Both the position numbers and the translations under genes were made by a program. Shown here piece by piece: positions 1-7,843 of a DNA stretch of 64,000 bases. Below the pieces are notes generated by a model that saw only the letters and a program-made list of their open reading frames with translations, did not search any database and had not been told where the DNA came from. Location: positions 1 to 64,000 of the forward strand of contig DAONTI010000018.1 in the NCBI GenBank assembly GCA_035411585.1, read 5' to 3'. This DNA is from MWDV01 sp002070715. Lineage in GTDB: Bacteria > Verrucomicrobiota > Verrucomicrobiia > Limisphaerales > MWDV01. Numbering within the stretch: position 1 is the stretch's first letter; every line of letters starts with the position of its first letter.

Positions 1-2
1 AA

Positions 3-143
3 GCGGGCACGATTCGGTTGAAACTTTTGAAGATTGGCGCGGTGGTGTTGCGCAACACGCGGCGGGTAAGACTGCTGCTCTCCAGCGCCTGCCCGTATCA
101 GAACATCTTCGGTCAGGTGTTCCGCGCCTTGGGCAGTGGTTGA
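3..143 (+). CDS. IS1380-family transposase, C-terminal fragment
   Basis: The reading frame is open from the window edge and ends at a TGA, giving 46 residues. The peptide contains 'LKLLKIGAVVLRNTRR' followed by 'SSACPYQNIFGQVFRAL', which matches the C-terminal end of IS1380-type DDE transposases (a conserved basic stretch, then a short hydrophobic tail with a PYQ-like motif). The rest of the protein lies outside the window, so it is unclear whether the element is intact. It lies next to a probable integron cassette, which suggests that an insertion sequence landed at the edge of the array. Family assignment rests on recognising the tail only. Confidence 0.6.
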   Translation, partial: AGTIRLKLLKIGAVVLRNTRRVRLLLSSACPYQNIFGQVFRALGSG

Positions 144-308
144 AGGGCCGTGAGTGCTGTCCCCGGCACGCCGATCCACCACGGGGGTAAGGGGGACTGT
201 GCCCATGCCTGGAAAAAATCAGCCTTTCGAGGGCTTCCGCCCCATCCCTTTTCCATTTTGCTCCTCAAATCCGCTTCGCCCCGCTCTGATGAAATATTCG
301 GGCTAAGG
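144..308 (+). mobile_element. Probable right end of the IS1380-type element
   Basis: No gene is visible between the transposase stop and the attC-like hairpin. The stretch ends in 'TGATGAAATATTCGGGCTAA', which resembles the terminal inverted repeat of IS1380-type elements (recalled, not checked). The left end is not in the window, so the inverted repeat cannot be confirmed. The last bases overlap the outer box of the neighbouring attC-like site, so the exact junction is ambiguous. Confidence 0.35.
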
Positions 309-426
309 CCCAAGCTCAGCGACCGCCGCCGACCACGAGCGCCGGCAGCGAATCCGGTATCCGAGAAACCCGGTGCATCCGAAACGGAGACGCTGGGCGG
401 CGGTTCGGTGCAGCGACTTGTTCGCC
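301..426 (-). other. attC-like recombination site (attC-1)
   Basis: It begins three bases after the stop codon of the 429-980 gene, as in integron cassettes. On the minus strand, a GGCGAAC R''-like box (426-420) and a short spacer are followed by an arm at 414-396. That arm pairs with 330-314 over about 16 bp, with one mismatch, one small bulge and a single unpaired G (position 411) near the spacer. One extrahelical base on the L'' arm is the structural hallmark of attC. The other outer box reads CTTAGCC instead of GTTAGCC, either a decayed R' box or one replaced by the IS end. Total size of about 125 bp fits attC sites. Confidence 0.65.
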
Positions 427-428
427 GC

Positions 429-980
429 TCATCGCAGCTTCCTCTCGATCTGTCCCCAAGCATTTAGGAAAGCTGTGAAGTCACGGTCCTCATCGGAGTA
501 CCGATCAAGAGCGACAAGTTCCTGGTCAGCATTGGCCAAACCGCGGGCCTCCCAGCACCGCCCTGTCTTCGTGACTCGCAGATAAGAGTGAACACGCTTG
601 TTGCTTCTGCCGTGGATGGCCCTCAACCGCCGCAAAAGTTCCGTCGGGGGGAGAATGATGAAGCTCGTCTCTTTCTCCACGAATGAAGGAAGCACAAACA
701 CCCAAAAATCGGCACTCGAGTTTTGGATCTTCCTCGAGTCGTGCGTCCACCACCCGGCTGCCAGAAGACGATCCTGGAGGAGTGGAGACGCGTGGGAAGG
801 GTTGAAGTCTTTCGAGAACTTCACCTGTAGCGACACCGTCTTCCGGTTCCTCGCATCGGACACAAGTAGGTCGACACCAGTGTCCTTGGAGGGAATCCAA
901 ACATTCCAGCGGGGATATACGCGCTCAATGTAGGCCCCGACGAGGTACTCACCCACATGCACTGTAAACATCGGTTTCAT
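429..980 (-). CDS. PD-(D/E)XK-nuclease-like hypothetical protein, probable integron cassette gene
   Basis: 183 residues, cytoplasmic, no signal peptide. The N-terminal third looks like a PD-(D/E)XK core: 'GEYLVGAY' (Glu11), then 'DTGVDLLV' (Asp37), then a strand ending in 'SLQVK' (Gln52, Lys54). This gives the E...GxD...QxK order seen in Mrr/Holliday-resolvase-like folds and in several small restriction-like proteins. The rest is mixed, with no motif I recognise. Base composition looks less GC-rich than the neighbours. An attC-like hairpin starts 3 bp after the stop and another ends about 10 bp before the start codon, so the gene with its attC forms a unit of about 690 bp, typical of an integron cassette. 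Nuclease activity is inference; cassette proteins of this type are usually of unknown role. Confidence 0.7.
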   Translation of the reverse strand: MKPMFTVHVGEYLVGAYIERVYPRWNVWIPSKDTGVDLLVSDARNRKTVSLQVKFSKDFNPSHASPLLQDRLLAAGWWTHDSRKIQNSSADFWVFVLPSFVEKETSFIILPPTELLRRLRAIHGRSNKRVHSYLRVTKTGRCWEARGLANADQELVALDRYSDEDRDFTAFLNAWGQIERKLR

Positions 981-990
981 CGGCTTCTAC

Positions 991-1124
991 GGCTAACAGT
1001 TAAGTGAGCGATCGTTACATTGGGTTGTTGGTTGCCAGATCATTGTGTCGGCAAAGTGGCCCTCTCCCAACCCATTGTCAACCGGTGAGTGCTAAAACCG
1101 GATCATCTCCGAGGCAGGTTAGGG
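991..1124 (-). other. attC-like recombination site (attC-2)
   Basis: Outer boxes are GGCTAAC (991-997) and GTTAGGG (1118-1124), whose five inner bases pair. The inner arms 1006-1013 and 1101-1109 pair with one extra base on the 1101-1109 side, the expected extrahelical position. A further stem forms between 1017-1027 and 1068-1078 with one mismatch. Size is 134 bp. On the minus strand the crossover box reads G-TTAGCC and points toward the start codon of the 429-980 gene, as expected for the attC of the preceding cassette. Confidence 0.55.
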
Positions 1125-1343
1125 CTTCCACCTACGCGGATGATTTCATTTTGGGTTAAGGGTGATCTCACCGATCGTGCGTTTAATCGGCAAGCATCGG
1201 ATATCGCGCTTCATCCGCGGGCGGGTTGCGACCGAAGTTGAAGGCTCACCTCCCTCGTCAGGCGAGTTCCCGGTTTGGCAGACAGAAAGAGGCAAGAAGG
1301 CGGTCGCATCCCGCCCATTCGCGATCATCCTGATGAAACGGCT
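1125..1343. other. Non-coding or remnant cassette sequence
   Basis: No convincing gene is visible. A 60-codon minus-strand frame (1146-1328) ends 22 bp before the outer box of the attC-2 site, where a cassette gene would end. Its peptide is not recognisable and the frame is short. No integrase gene is present. This may be the remains of another cassette or the edge of the array. Confidence 0.3.
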
Positions 1344-3629
1344 CTAACGTGCCGGGGCGGGCTTGACTTGGCACCGGATGGTGTGCCGCGCCGTCAGCCC
1401 GGAAAGGTCCATCGTTCCATTGGCATCAACGGACAACGTCCGGCCTTCGACCCGGGCGCTCTGGATATTCCACCCTGCCGGCAAGCGGAGGCGCAACCAG
1501 GATTGCCGGGCGGGATTCCGTTCCGGCAGGTGGATTTGCGCGAGGACCTCGCCGCGCGCGAGTTTGGATTCCACCCGGAGCGACACTTCGCCAAAGGCGG
1601 TGGGCGCCCGTTCGACGCGAATGGTTTTCCCATCCTCCAGCCAGTGCCGGGGCGTCGCAAACAACAGCCGCAACGACTCGGGGGTCCCGTCGTTGTCCAG
1701 GTCGTAATCCTGAACGAGCAACGACCGCAACGTCCAAAGGAAGAGCGCGTTGCCGCTGCAATTAGGCGGCAGATACATCGGCCGGCCAAACGCGTCGAGC
1801 GGCCGCAGACTCGTGCCTTCGGCGCTGAGGAACGTGTCGCGCGTCATGCCTTGGGCGAGCTTGCCGTAAAAGCTGGTGAGGGCGCGTTCCGGTTCGTCCC
1901 GGCGCAGCAGCGCGTCCACATACCGCAGGCCGTAAAGATCATCCAACCCGTCCTCGTTGGCGAAAAGTTGGGAATGTTGCGCAAACCGGATCATCCCCAT
2001 GCAAATCCCGCCGTGGGCCTCCAGATAACGCAACGGCCACGCCTCGCGCTCCGAACCGTTGAAAATGCCCGAGCCGATCACGTAGGGAATCATCAAATTC
2101 CAATAGCTGCCCCGGCGCGTGGCGGTGAGGGTCTCGTATGGCGTCTCCTCGCCAAACAGCGCGATGGGAATAAACGGCGGCTGCGTGTCGCGGCGCTCGC
2201 TTTTCGCCACCGCGGCGAGCACCGCCCGGTGCAACGCGGCGGCGGTGATGCGGATGGGTTGGGCTTCGGCCGGGTCGCCCAGGTCTTCCAAAACCGCCGC
2301 CAGGTCCCGCAACCCGCGCCAGGCGTTGGCATTGGCATTGAGCGAGAACACCCGGTCGTGTTCATCCCCGCAATAGGCTTCGCGCGGCAACAAACCGGTG
2401 GCAGCGTCGCGCTCGCGGGTCAGGATCTCCAGCGCCGGGCGCCAGCGCGGCTTCAGTTCGCGAACCCCGGAGGCATCGCGCGTGAGCCAGTAATAGTGCG
2501 CCAGCAGTTGCAACTTAAACGCCGCGTCGTGAAAGCGCAGCCCGGGATTGGTGCCGTAGTCGAGCAGCACCGGGATCATCCGCCGGCTGTCCGGCACCCC
2601 CCAGAGTGCGAGCGCGCGCACGGCATCGCCGGATTCGGCTTCATACATGGTCTGATACAGGTTGCCGGCGCTGTAATTCATCCGGTCGCCGGCCAGCAAA
2701 AGGAAATTGCCAATCAGCGTGGCTTTCGCGGCGGCGTTGACAACCGGCTCGGGCACTTCCACGCGCATGGCCCCGGCCACCACGGCTTCCCAGCGGGCCA
2801 GGCATTTCTGTTTCTCGGCGTCGAAGTCGGCCGCTTGGAGTGCGGGTTGCGTCGCCGAATTGACGGGCACAGTGGCGATGGCGAGGGTCGCCTTGCCGCC
2901 CTCGGAAAGTCGCGCGGTCAACGTCCGTTGCGCCTCGTTCCATTGCCAGGCCCGATCATACGCCACCAGTGTGTTGCCGCGTGCGTCACAGACCGTGTTG
3001 CCGGCCACCATTAGCGGGGCGTTGGTTTCAAGACGCGCTGTAACCACGCCCTGTTTCCCCGTTGGCAAACGGAATTGAACGAACACCACCGCGTTGCTGG
3101 GCCAGTCTACACTCGCAAAGACTTCCTGGGTGTAGAGGGCTACGGTCGGCGTCGCGGGCGCTGGTGTTGAATGGTCATCCGCCCGGTAGGCCAGTTGCAC
3201 AATGGGCAAATAACCGCGTTCATAATGCGGACCGGTCAACCGGCGCAGGTCTTCCCCGAAAGGCGCGTTGGTCTCCCCCACCCCAAACGAAATCGGCACG
3301 CCGACCTCATGCCACGTGTTCAGTCCGGCCCGGGCATTGACGGCGCTGCCGTTGGAAACCAGCCGGGCTTTCGCCTCCCCGCCGGGCGCGGCGAGCACGA
3401 TCGGGTAGTAACGAAATTGAGCGTTCACATAACGCAACGGCGGCAACCGCTCGGCGAAGTATTCATAACTGGCCCCGTTCGGCTGCCGCCGGGCGGCCAT
3501 CCCCCATAAATCCTGTTTCGCGGCGAGGACCTCGTCGAGGGTGGCCGGCGGCTCTTCCGCCGCCACCACTGCGGCCCCGCAAGCCACGGACATCAACAAC
3601 CAATGAAGGATTCGCAAATCGTTTTTCAT
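1344..3629 (-). CDS. Secreted glycosidase-like protein of unknown specificity
   Basis: 761 residues. The first 24 residues form a signal peptide (basic 'MKND', hydrophobic core, cleavage near 'VAAEEPP'), so the protein is exported. Residues of about 30-270 look like a beta-rich N-terminal domain. From about 300 to 680 the sequence is helical and rich in Trp, Tyr and paired acidic residues ('RFHDAAFKLQLLAHYYWLTRD', 'LLPREAYCGDEHDRVFSL'), resembling an (alpha/alpha)6 six-hairpin glycosidase core. A C-terminal beta domain of about 90 residues follows. I cannot name a GH family. It lies codirectionally 164 bp downstream of a sugar ABC permease, so a role in releasing or processing sugars for uptake is plausible (inference). 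Confidence 0.55.
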   Translation of the reverse strand: MKNDLRILHWLLMSVACGAAVVAAEEPPATLDEVLAAKQDLWGMAARRQPNGASYEYFAERLPPLRYVNAQFRYYPIVLAAPGGEAKARLVSNGSAVNARAGLNTWHEVGVPISFGVGETNAPFGEDLRRLTGPHYERGYLPIVQLAYRADDHSTPAPATPTVALYTQEVFASVDWPSNAVVFVQFRLPTGKQGVVTARLETNAPLMVAGNTVCDARGNTLVAYDRAWQWNEAQRTLTARLSEGGKATLAIATVPVNSATQPALQAADFDAEKQKCLARWEAVVAGAMRVEVPEPVVNAAAKATLIGNFLLLAGDRMNYSAGNLYQTMYEAESGDAVRALALWGVPDSRRMIPVLLDYGTNPGLRFHDAAFKLQLLAHYYWLTRDASGVRELKPRWRPALEILTRERDAATGLLPREAYCGDEHDRVFSLNANANAWRGLRDLAAVLEDLGDPAEAQPIRITAAALHRAVLAAVAKSERRDTQPPFIPIALFGEETPYETLTATRRGSYWNLMIPYVIGSGIFNGSEREAWPLRYLEAHGGICMGMIRFAQHSQLFANEDGLDDLYGLRYVDALLRRDEPERALTSFYGKLAQGMTRDTFLSAEGTSLRPLDAFGRPMYLPPNCSGNALFLWTLRSLLVQDYDLDNDGTPESLRLLFATPRHWLEDGKTIRVERAPTAFGEVSLRVESKLARGEVLAQIHLPERNPARQSWLRLRLPAGWNIQSARVEGRTLSVDANGTMDLSGLTARHTIRCQVKPAPAR

Positions 3630-3793
3630 GGAGCGCGATTGCGGAGGCCGTTCACAAAGACCTTGGTCATCGCTTGCTTGAACCGGAGCCGAGGCGGCGG
3701 CGGTTCGGGACCAACGGGTCCTCGCTGGCCGTTTCCCTTTCCGGCGCGTTCACCGGGAGGCCTCCCATGCGCCTTTGATCCCCGAGGTCCCCG

Positions 3794-4768
3794 TCATCCC
3801 GCGCGGCGTTGACGCAGCCGGTCCACAGCCACCGCGAGGATGATGACAATGCCAATGATGATTTCCTGCATGTAAGTGGGCCAGCCGCTCTGGTTCGAGC
3901 CGTTGCGCAAGACGGCCATGATCAACGCGCCGATCATCGAGCCCGCGATGCTGCCGCTTCCCCCGCTCAAACTGGCGCCGCCAATCACCACCGCCGCGAT
4001 CACGTCCAGTTCCAAGCCAATCGCCACGGTCGGGTCCCCCTGGGTCAGCCGGGAAAGCTGCATCAACCCCGCCATGCCAAAAAACATGCCGGCCAGGGTG
4101 TAAATGATCAGCTTGTGCAGCCGCACGCGGATGCCGGAAAGTTGGGCGGCCAGTTCGTTCGCGCCCAGGGCAAACACGTGACGGCCAAACACCGTCTGCC
4201 GCATGACCACCGCCATGACCACGGCCAGGGCAATGGCCACCCACACGCCGGCGGGCAACGGCAACAACTGCCGCGGCGCCGTGAGGGTCATGATCTGGTT
4301 GATGGGGGAATTGGGATAATTCACCGTCTGATTGCCGGCCATCCATTTGGCGGCGCCCCGCGCCACGCCCATCATGCCGAGCGTCACAATAAACGGCATC
4401 ATCCGCAGCCCGGCCACGGCCGCGCCGTTGAGCAATCCCAAGGCCGCCCCCGCCAGCACCGTCATCAATCCCACCGCCGGCACCGGCCAGCCTTTCACAA
4501 TCAACGTGGCCCCCACCACGCTGGTCAACGCCACCGCCGAGCCCACGCTCAAATCAATCCCGCCACTCACAATGATCAACGTCATTCCCAGCGCGCAGAT
4601 CGCGACAATCACGGTCTGTGTCAGGATGATTTTGAAGTTGGCGCCGGTCAGAAAATAGGGCCGCACCTCCGGGTTGGCGGAGAACACGCCGATCACGAAC
4701 AACAGCCCCAGCACCGGGCCGAAGACATTGAGCAGGCGCGTGAGTTGCGTTGGGCTCGGATGACTCAC
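3794..4768 (-). CDS. Ribose-type sugar ABC transporter permease
   Basis: 324 residues with 8-10 predicted membrane helices. The diagnostic 'GGIDLSVGSAVAL' segment of the RbsC/XylH/BPD_transp_2 family is present after the second helix, and 'SLSGGSGSIAGSMIGALIM' near the C terminus is the conserved cytoplasmic loop of the family. It would form the inner-membrane channel for a pentose or related sugar. It starts 10 bp after the stop of the periplasmic binding protein, so the two are cotranscribed. No ATPase of the RbsA type lies next to it, which is unusual for this transporter class. The substrate is not deducible. Confidence 0.9.
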   Translation of the reverse strand: MSHPSPTQLTRLLNVFGPVLGLLFVIGVFSANPEVRPYFLTGANFKIILTQTVIVAICALGMTLIIVSGGIDLSVGSAVALTSVVGATLIVKGWPVPAVGLMTVLAGAALGLLNGAAVAGLRMMPFIVTLGMMGVARGAAKWMAGNQTVNYPNSPINQIMTLTAPRQLLPLPAGVWVAIALAVVMAVVMRQTVFGRHVFALGANELAAQLSGIRVRLHKLIIYTLAGMFFGMAGLMQLSRLTQGDPTVAIGLELDVIAAVVIGGASLSGGSGSIAGSMIGALIMAVLRNGSNQSGWPTYMQEIIIGIVIILAVAVDRLRQRRAG

Positions 4769-4778
4769 ACGCGGTCCG

Positions 4779-5768
4779 CTATTTCAAATACTGGTCCAGC
4801 GGGGGATGCAGAAGGGCCTGGATTTCCGCCTGTTCCATGTTTTCCGCCGTCACCAAGGTCACTCCCGTGTCCACGCGCTTCGCGACCGGTTCCCCGCGCA
4901 GATGCCGGACCAGCGTCATCACCCCCGCATACCCCATGCGCAGGGGGTTTTGCACCACCAATCCCTGCACGTCGCCCGCCCGGAGGTCCTGCACCGATTG
5001 AGTGCCGGCGTCGAATCCGACCATCTTGACCCGGCCACCGCCTTGGCCGATGTCGCGCAACGCCTTGGCCATCGGGATGGCGGTGGATTCATTCGGCGCA
5101 AACACACCGTGAACTTCGCGGCCGTACCGGTTCAACAGATTTTGCGCTGCCTGATACGCCGTCTCGCGCGTGGCCCCGCCGTATTGATCCGAGGAAATCA
5201 CTTTCAACCCGGGATGTTTCCGCAGGGTATCGAGAAACCCGGCTTCCCGCGCTTCCGTGCTGGCGGATCCGACCGCGTAACGGAGCAGGATGACGTTGCC
5301 CTGGCCGTTCAACAGCTTCGCCAGATGTTCCGCCGCGAGACAACCGCCCTGGTAATTATCCGTGGCCACAAAACTGACGTATTGATCGGATTTGAGGTCG
5401 GAATCAAAAATGACCACGGGAATGCCGGCCTTGGCGGCGTTGGCCACCGGCGCGGCCAGCGCCTGCGAATCCAACGGCGCCAGCACCATGCCGTCCACGC
5501 GCCGCGTCATGAAATTTTCCACCACTTGGATTTGCTGGTCGCGGTCGTCCTCCTTGAGCGGGCCTTTCCAGAACAACTCGATCTTGACGCCCTGCGCCGC
5601 CAGCTCGCGCTGGGCCTTGACGGCGCCGGCGTGGACGGATTTCCAAAACTCGTGGGTGGTGCCCTTCGGAATGACGGCAATTTTGAGCGGTTTATCGGCG
5701 GCGGGCAGTCCCGCAAGGGGAAACACCAAGCCCATCCCGAGCAGCCAACGAAGCAAGGTCGCACGCAT
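4779..5768 (-). CDS. Periplasmic sugar-binding protein (ribose/galactose type, Peripla_BP_4)
   Basis: 329 residues. The chosen start gives a clean signal peptide ('MRATLLRWLLGMGLVFPLAG', cleavage near 'LPAADKP'). The mature part starts 'KIAVIPKGTTHEFWKSVHAGA' and has 'DGMVLAPLDSQAL', 'IPVVIFDSDLKSD' and 'VGFDAGTQSVQDLRAGDVQGLVVQNP', the conserved blocks of RbsB-like type I binding proteins. It delivers a sugar to the permease encoded 10 bp downstream. The frame stays open far upstream but that part is Gly/Arg-rich and unconserved. A promoter-like site puts the transcription start at or within a base or two of the ATG, supporting this start and a leaderless mRNA. Confidence 0.9.
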   Translation of the reverse strand: MRATLLRWLLGMGLVFPLAGLPAADKPLKIAVIPKGTTHEFWKSVHAGAVKAQRELAAQGVKIELFWKGPLKEDDRDQQIQVVENFMTRRVDGMVLAPLDSQALAAPVANAAKAGIPVVIFDSDLKSDQYVSFVATDNYQGGCLAAEHLAKLLNGQGNVILLRYAVGSASTEAREAGFLDTLRKHPGLKVISSDQYGGATRETAYQAAQNLLNRYGREVHGVFAPNESTAIPMAKALRDIGQGGGRVKMVGFDAGTQSVQDLRAGDVQGLVVQNPLRMGYAGVMTLVRHLRGEPVAKRVDTGVTLVTAENMEQAEIQALLHPPLDQYLK

Positions 5769-5775
5769 GAGGCGG

Positions 5776-5804
5776 ACTGTAGAGCCTCGCCCCGGCAAGA
5801 TCAA
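5776..5804 (-). promoter_or_regulatory. Promoter-like site for the sugar-binding protein operon (leaderless)
   Basis: On the minus strand, TTGATC (5804-5799) is separated by 17 bp from TACAGT (5781-5776). The -10 box ends 7 bp before the start codon at 5768, so transcription would begin at the ATG. Confidence 0.5.
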
Positions 5805-5954
5805 TCCTCCGTATTTTTGCGACCGACCGCAGGGTGGTTTGCCGGCAAACCAAATGCCCCAGACCGCGCAACCCACGCAAAAACGCCATCCTCCATCCGC
5901 GAAAAACTCATTGTCCCCCCCCGCCACGTGTGGAATTGTTCCCCCGGCACGATC

Positions 5955-6842
5955 ATGAGCGAGTTCAAGTTTGCCTGCCCAGTTTGTGGCCAGCATATCA
6001 CCTGCGACGCCGCCGCCAGCGGGTCGCCGATGGAATGTCCCACGTGCTTTCGCAAATTGATCGTCCCCCAGGCCCCGTCCTCCGAGCAGTCCAAATTCAT
6101 TCTTTCCGCCGCGCAAGTTTCCGGTAAGAAACCGATCCGCGAAATCGAGCCACCGCCGGAAGCCGCCCCCCCGCCGCCTTGGTGGCGGAGGTGGGCCGGA
6201 GCGGGCGCCGCTGTGCTGCTGCTGGCGGGAGCGGGGTGGGCCGTGGTGAAATGGGGCGGTCTGCCTTGGCCCGCACGCCCGGCCCCCGTGACCGTTACCA
6301 ACACGACGACCGCCGCCAGTTCGTCGTCCCCCCGAAAAGCCGATCCCCGGTGGCGATTGGAACTGGACGGCGTGGTCATCCCCACCAATCACGCCAGCGG
6401 CCGGATTCTGGAACGCGAATTCACTCTGCAACGCGCCACCATCCAGAACGGCACCTTCGCCCTGCGCCAAGGCCCCACCTGGCCACCTGATGTGGGCGTG
6501 ACCATTGTGTTGCCGCCGCGGCCAGCCAAAAATTTCGCCGGCAAACGGTTTCTCATCGCCAAGGATTACACCGGCCCGGCGCCGCGCGTGGTGTTGCGCA
6601 TCGTCAATGACGAGGGTCAGGAGGTCACCAAAACCATCAAACAAGGTTACGCCATGCGGTTGGAATTCGATGCCATTGCCGGGGGCCGGCTGCCGGGGCG
6701 CATCTATCTCTCCACGCCGGACAAAGGCAAAAGTGTGGTCGTGGGCAGTTTCGAGGCCGAGATCCGCCAACCCCAACCGCTTAAACGACAGCCCCCAAAG
6801 ACGGCGCCCAACCCCACCAACGCTCCCCCACCCCAACCGTAA
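5955..6842 (+). CDS. Zinc-ribbon, single-membrane-span protein of unknown function
   Basis: 295 residues. Residues 1-40 form a zinc ribbon: 'CPVCGQHITC' and 'CPTCFRKL' supply the metal-binding cysteines, as in the zinc-ribbon heads of many PVC-group membrane proteins. A Pro-rich linker leads to one transmembrane helix ('WAGAGAAVLLLAGAGWAVV', about residues 80-98). The remaining 190 residues are beta-rich and end in a Pro/Asn/Gln-rich tail, with a soluble domain I cannot identify. The likely topology is a cytoplasmic zinc ribbon with an extracytoplasmic domain. It is divergent from the binding-protein gene and convergent with the next gene, so it appears to be monocistronic. Confidence 0.6.
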   Translation: MSEFKFACPVCGQHITCDAAASGSPMECPTCFRKLIVPQAPSSEQSKFILSAAQVSGKKPIREIEPPPEAAPPPPWWRRWAGAGAAVLLLAGAGWAVVKWGGLPWPARPAPVTVTNTTTAASSSSPRKADPRWRLELDGVVIPTNHASGRILEREFTLQRATIQNGTFALRQGPTWPPDVGVTIVLPPRPAKNFAGKRFLIAKDYTGPAPRVVLRIVNDEGQEVTKTIKQGYAMRLEFDAIAGGRLPGRIYLSTPDKGKSVVVGSFEAEIRQPQPLKRQPPKTAPNPTNAPPPQP

Positions 6843-6867
6843 CGCCACAGCCCTTGGGGGGGCCGCC

Positions 6868-6887
6868 CGGAGCGTGGTCACGCTCCG
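6868..6887. repeat. Perfect stem-loop between convergent genes
   Basis: CGGAGCGTG and CACGCTCCG form a 9-bp perfect stem with a 2-base centre, placed between two convergent stops (6842 and 6910). There is no T tract on either side. It may work as a bidirectional 3' end structure or be a copy of a dispersed palindrome. Confidence 0.4.
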
Positions 6888-6909
6888 CAACACAAAAGCG
6901 CGATCCCGA

Positions 6910-7797
6910 TCATTTCCCTCCGCCGAGCCGCGCGTTGATCACGATGGGAAAATGATCGCTGGGAAACTGTCCGTCCCGCTCGAAGGTCAGGATTTCCGCC
7001 CGTTCCGCGCGCACGTCGCCGCGCGCCAGAATCCAGTCAATCCGGGCGCCCGTGCGGCGGATGCCTTGGAAACCGTTGAACGTGGCCAGGCCTTCGCCCA
7101 CCCGCTCGCGGGCGGTGACCCAGGTGTCCTTGAAGAATCCGTCTCCGGTCAAAATGTCATACGTTTTGTTCTGGCCGGCGACAGAGTTGAAATCGCCCAT
7201 GACCAACACCGGCAGGGTGGTGTTCCAAGCGCTCACCCGTTGGCGAATGAGTTCCGCGCTCTTTTCGCGCGCCGCCTGGACGCGGTGATCAAAGTGCGTG
7301 TTGAGCAGGTAAAACTCGCCGTCGGTCTGGCGGTCCCGGAACTTCACCCACGTCACCATGCGGGCCAGCGTGGGTCCCCAGGTTTTCGAGCCCATGACCT
7401 CCGGGGTGTCGGACAACCAGAAATGATCAAAGGCCAGCGGCTCCAGCCGGGTCTTGCGATAAAACACCGCCATGAACTCGCCCCGGCTGCCGCCGTCCCG
7501 CCCCAGGCCGATCCAATCAAACTCGGGCAGGTCGCCGGCCAGGTCCTTGAGCTGGCGATACACCCCTTCCTGGGTGCCGATGACATCCGGCGCCGCTTGG
7601 CGCAGCAATTCACGCATCAGCGGACGCCGCGTCGGCCAGGCGTTTGGCGGGGTGTCGCTCGCAAAACGCAGGTTGTAACTCATCACCCGCAAAGGGGCGG
7701 ACGACGAAGCGGTGGCGGATTGCGCCGGGGCGGTGGCAACGAGCGCGCCCGCGAGAACGAGGGCACCTAATCGAAGAAGAAACGCGGTTCGATTCAT
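6910..7797 (-). CDS. Secreted endonuclease/exonuclease/phosphatase (EEP) family hydrolase
   Basis: 295 residues. The start at 'MNRTAFLL' gives a signal peptide with cleavage near 'APAQSATA'. The EEP/DNase I-like motifs follow in order: 'VMSYNLRF', 'DVIGTQEG' (metal-binding Glu), 'LLNTHFDH', 'VMGDFNSVAG' (Asp and Asn), and a terminal 'SDHFPIVI' (Asp-His pair). This is the catalytic set of Mg2+-dependent phosphodiesterases. Export suggests an extracytoplasmic phosphatase or nuclease; the substrate is unknown. An upstream in-frame extension is Arg-rich and would bury the signal peptide, so it was not used. Confidence 0.85.
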   Translation of the reverse strand: MNRTAFLLRLGALVLAGALVATAPAQSATASSSAPLRVMSYNLRFASDTPPNAWPTRRPLMRELLRQAAPDVIGTQEGVYRQLKDLAGDLPEFDWIGLGRDGGSRGEFMAVFYRKTRLEPLAFDHFWLSDTPEVMGSKTWGPTLARMVTWVKFRDRQTDGEFYLLNTHFDHRVQAAREKSAELIRQRVSAWNTTLPVLVMGDFNSVAGQNKTYDILTGDGFFKDTWVTARERVGEGLATFNGFQGIRRTGARIDWILARGDVRAERAEILTFERDGQFPSDHFPIVINARLGGGK

Positions 7798-7843
7798 GCC
7801 CCGCAGCTTACGCAGCCCGGGTGCCGAATCACAAGTCCGGCGT

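Noticed and set aside
1275..3014. 579-codon plus-strand frame
   Set aside because: It lies opposite the glycosidase-like gene and is rich in Arg, Pro, Gly, Gln and His, the usual composition of antisense frames in GC-rich DNA; no motif.
4779..6893. 704-codon version of the sugar-binding protein
   Set aside because: The extra N-terminal 375 residues are Gly/Arg-rich, antisense to the zinc-ribbon gene, and would bury the signal peptide.
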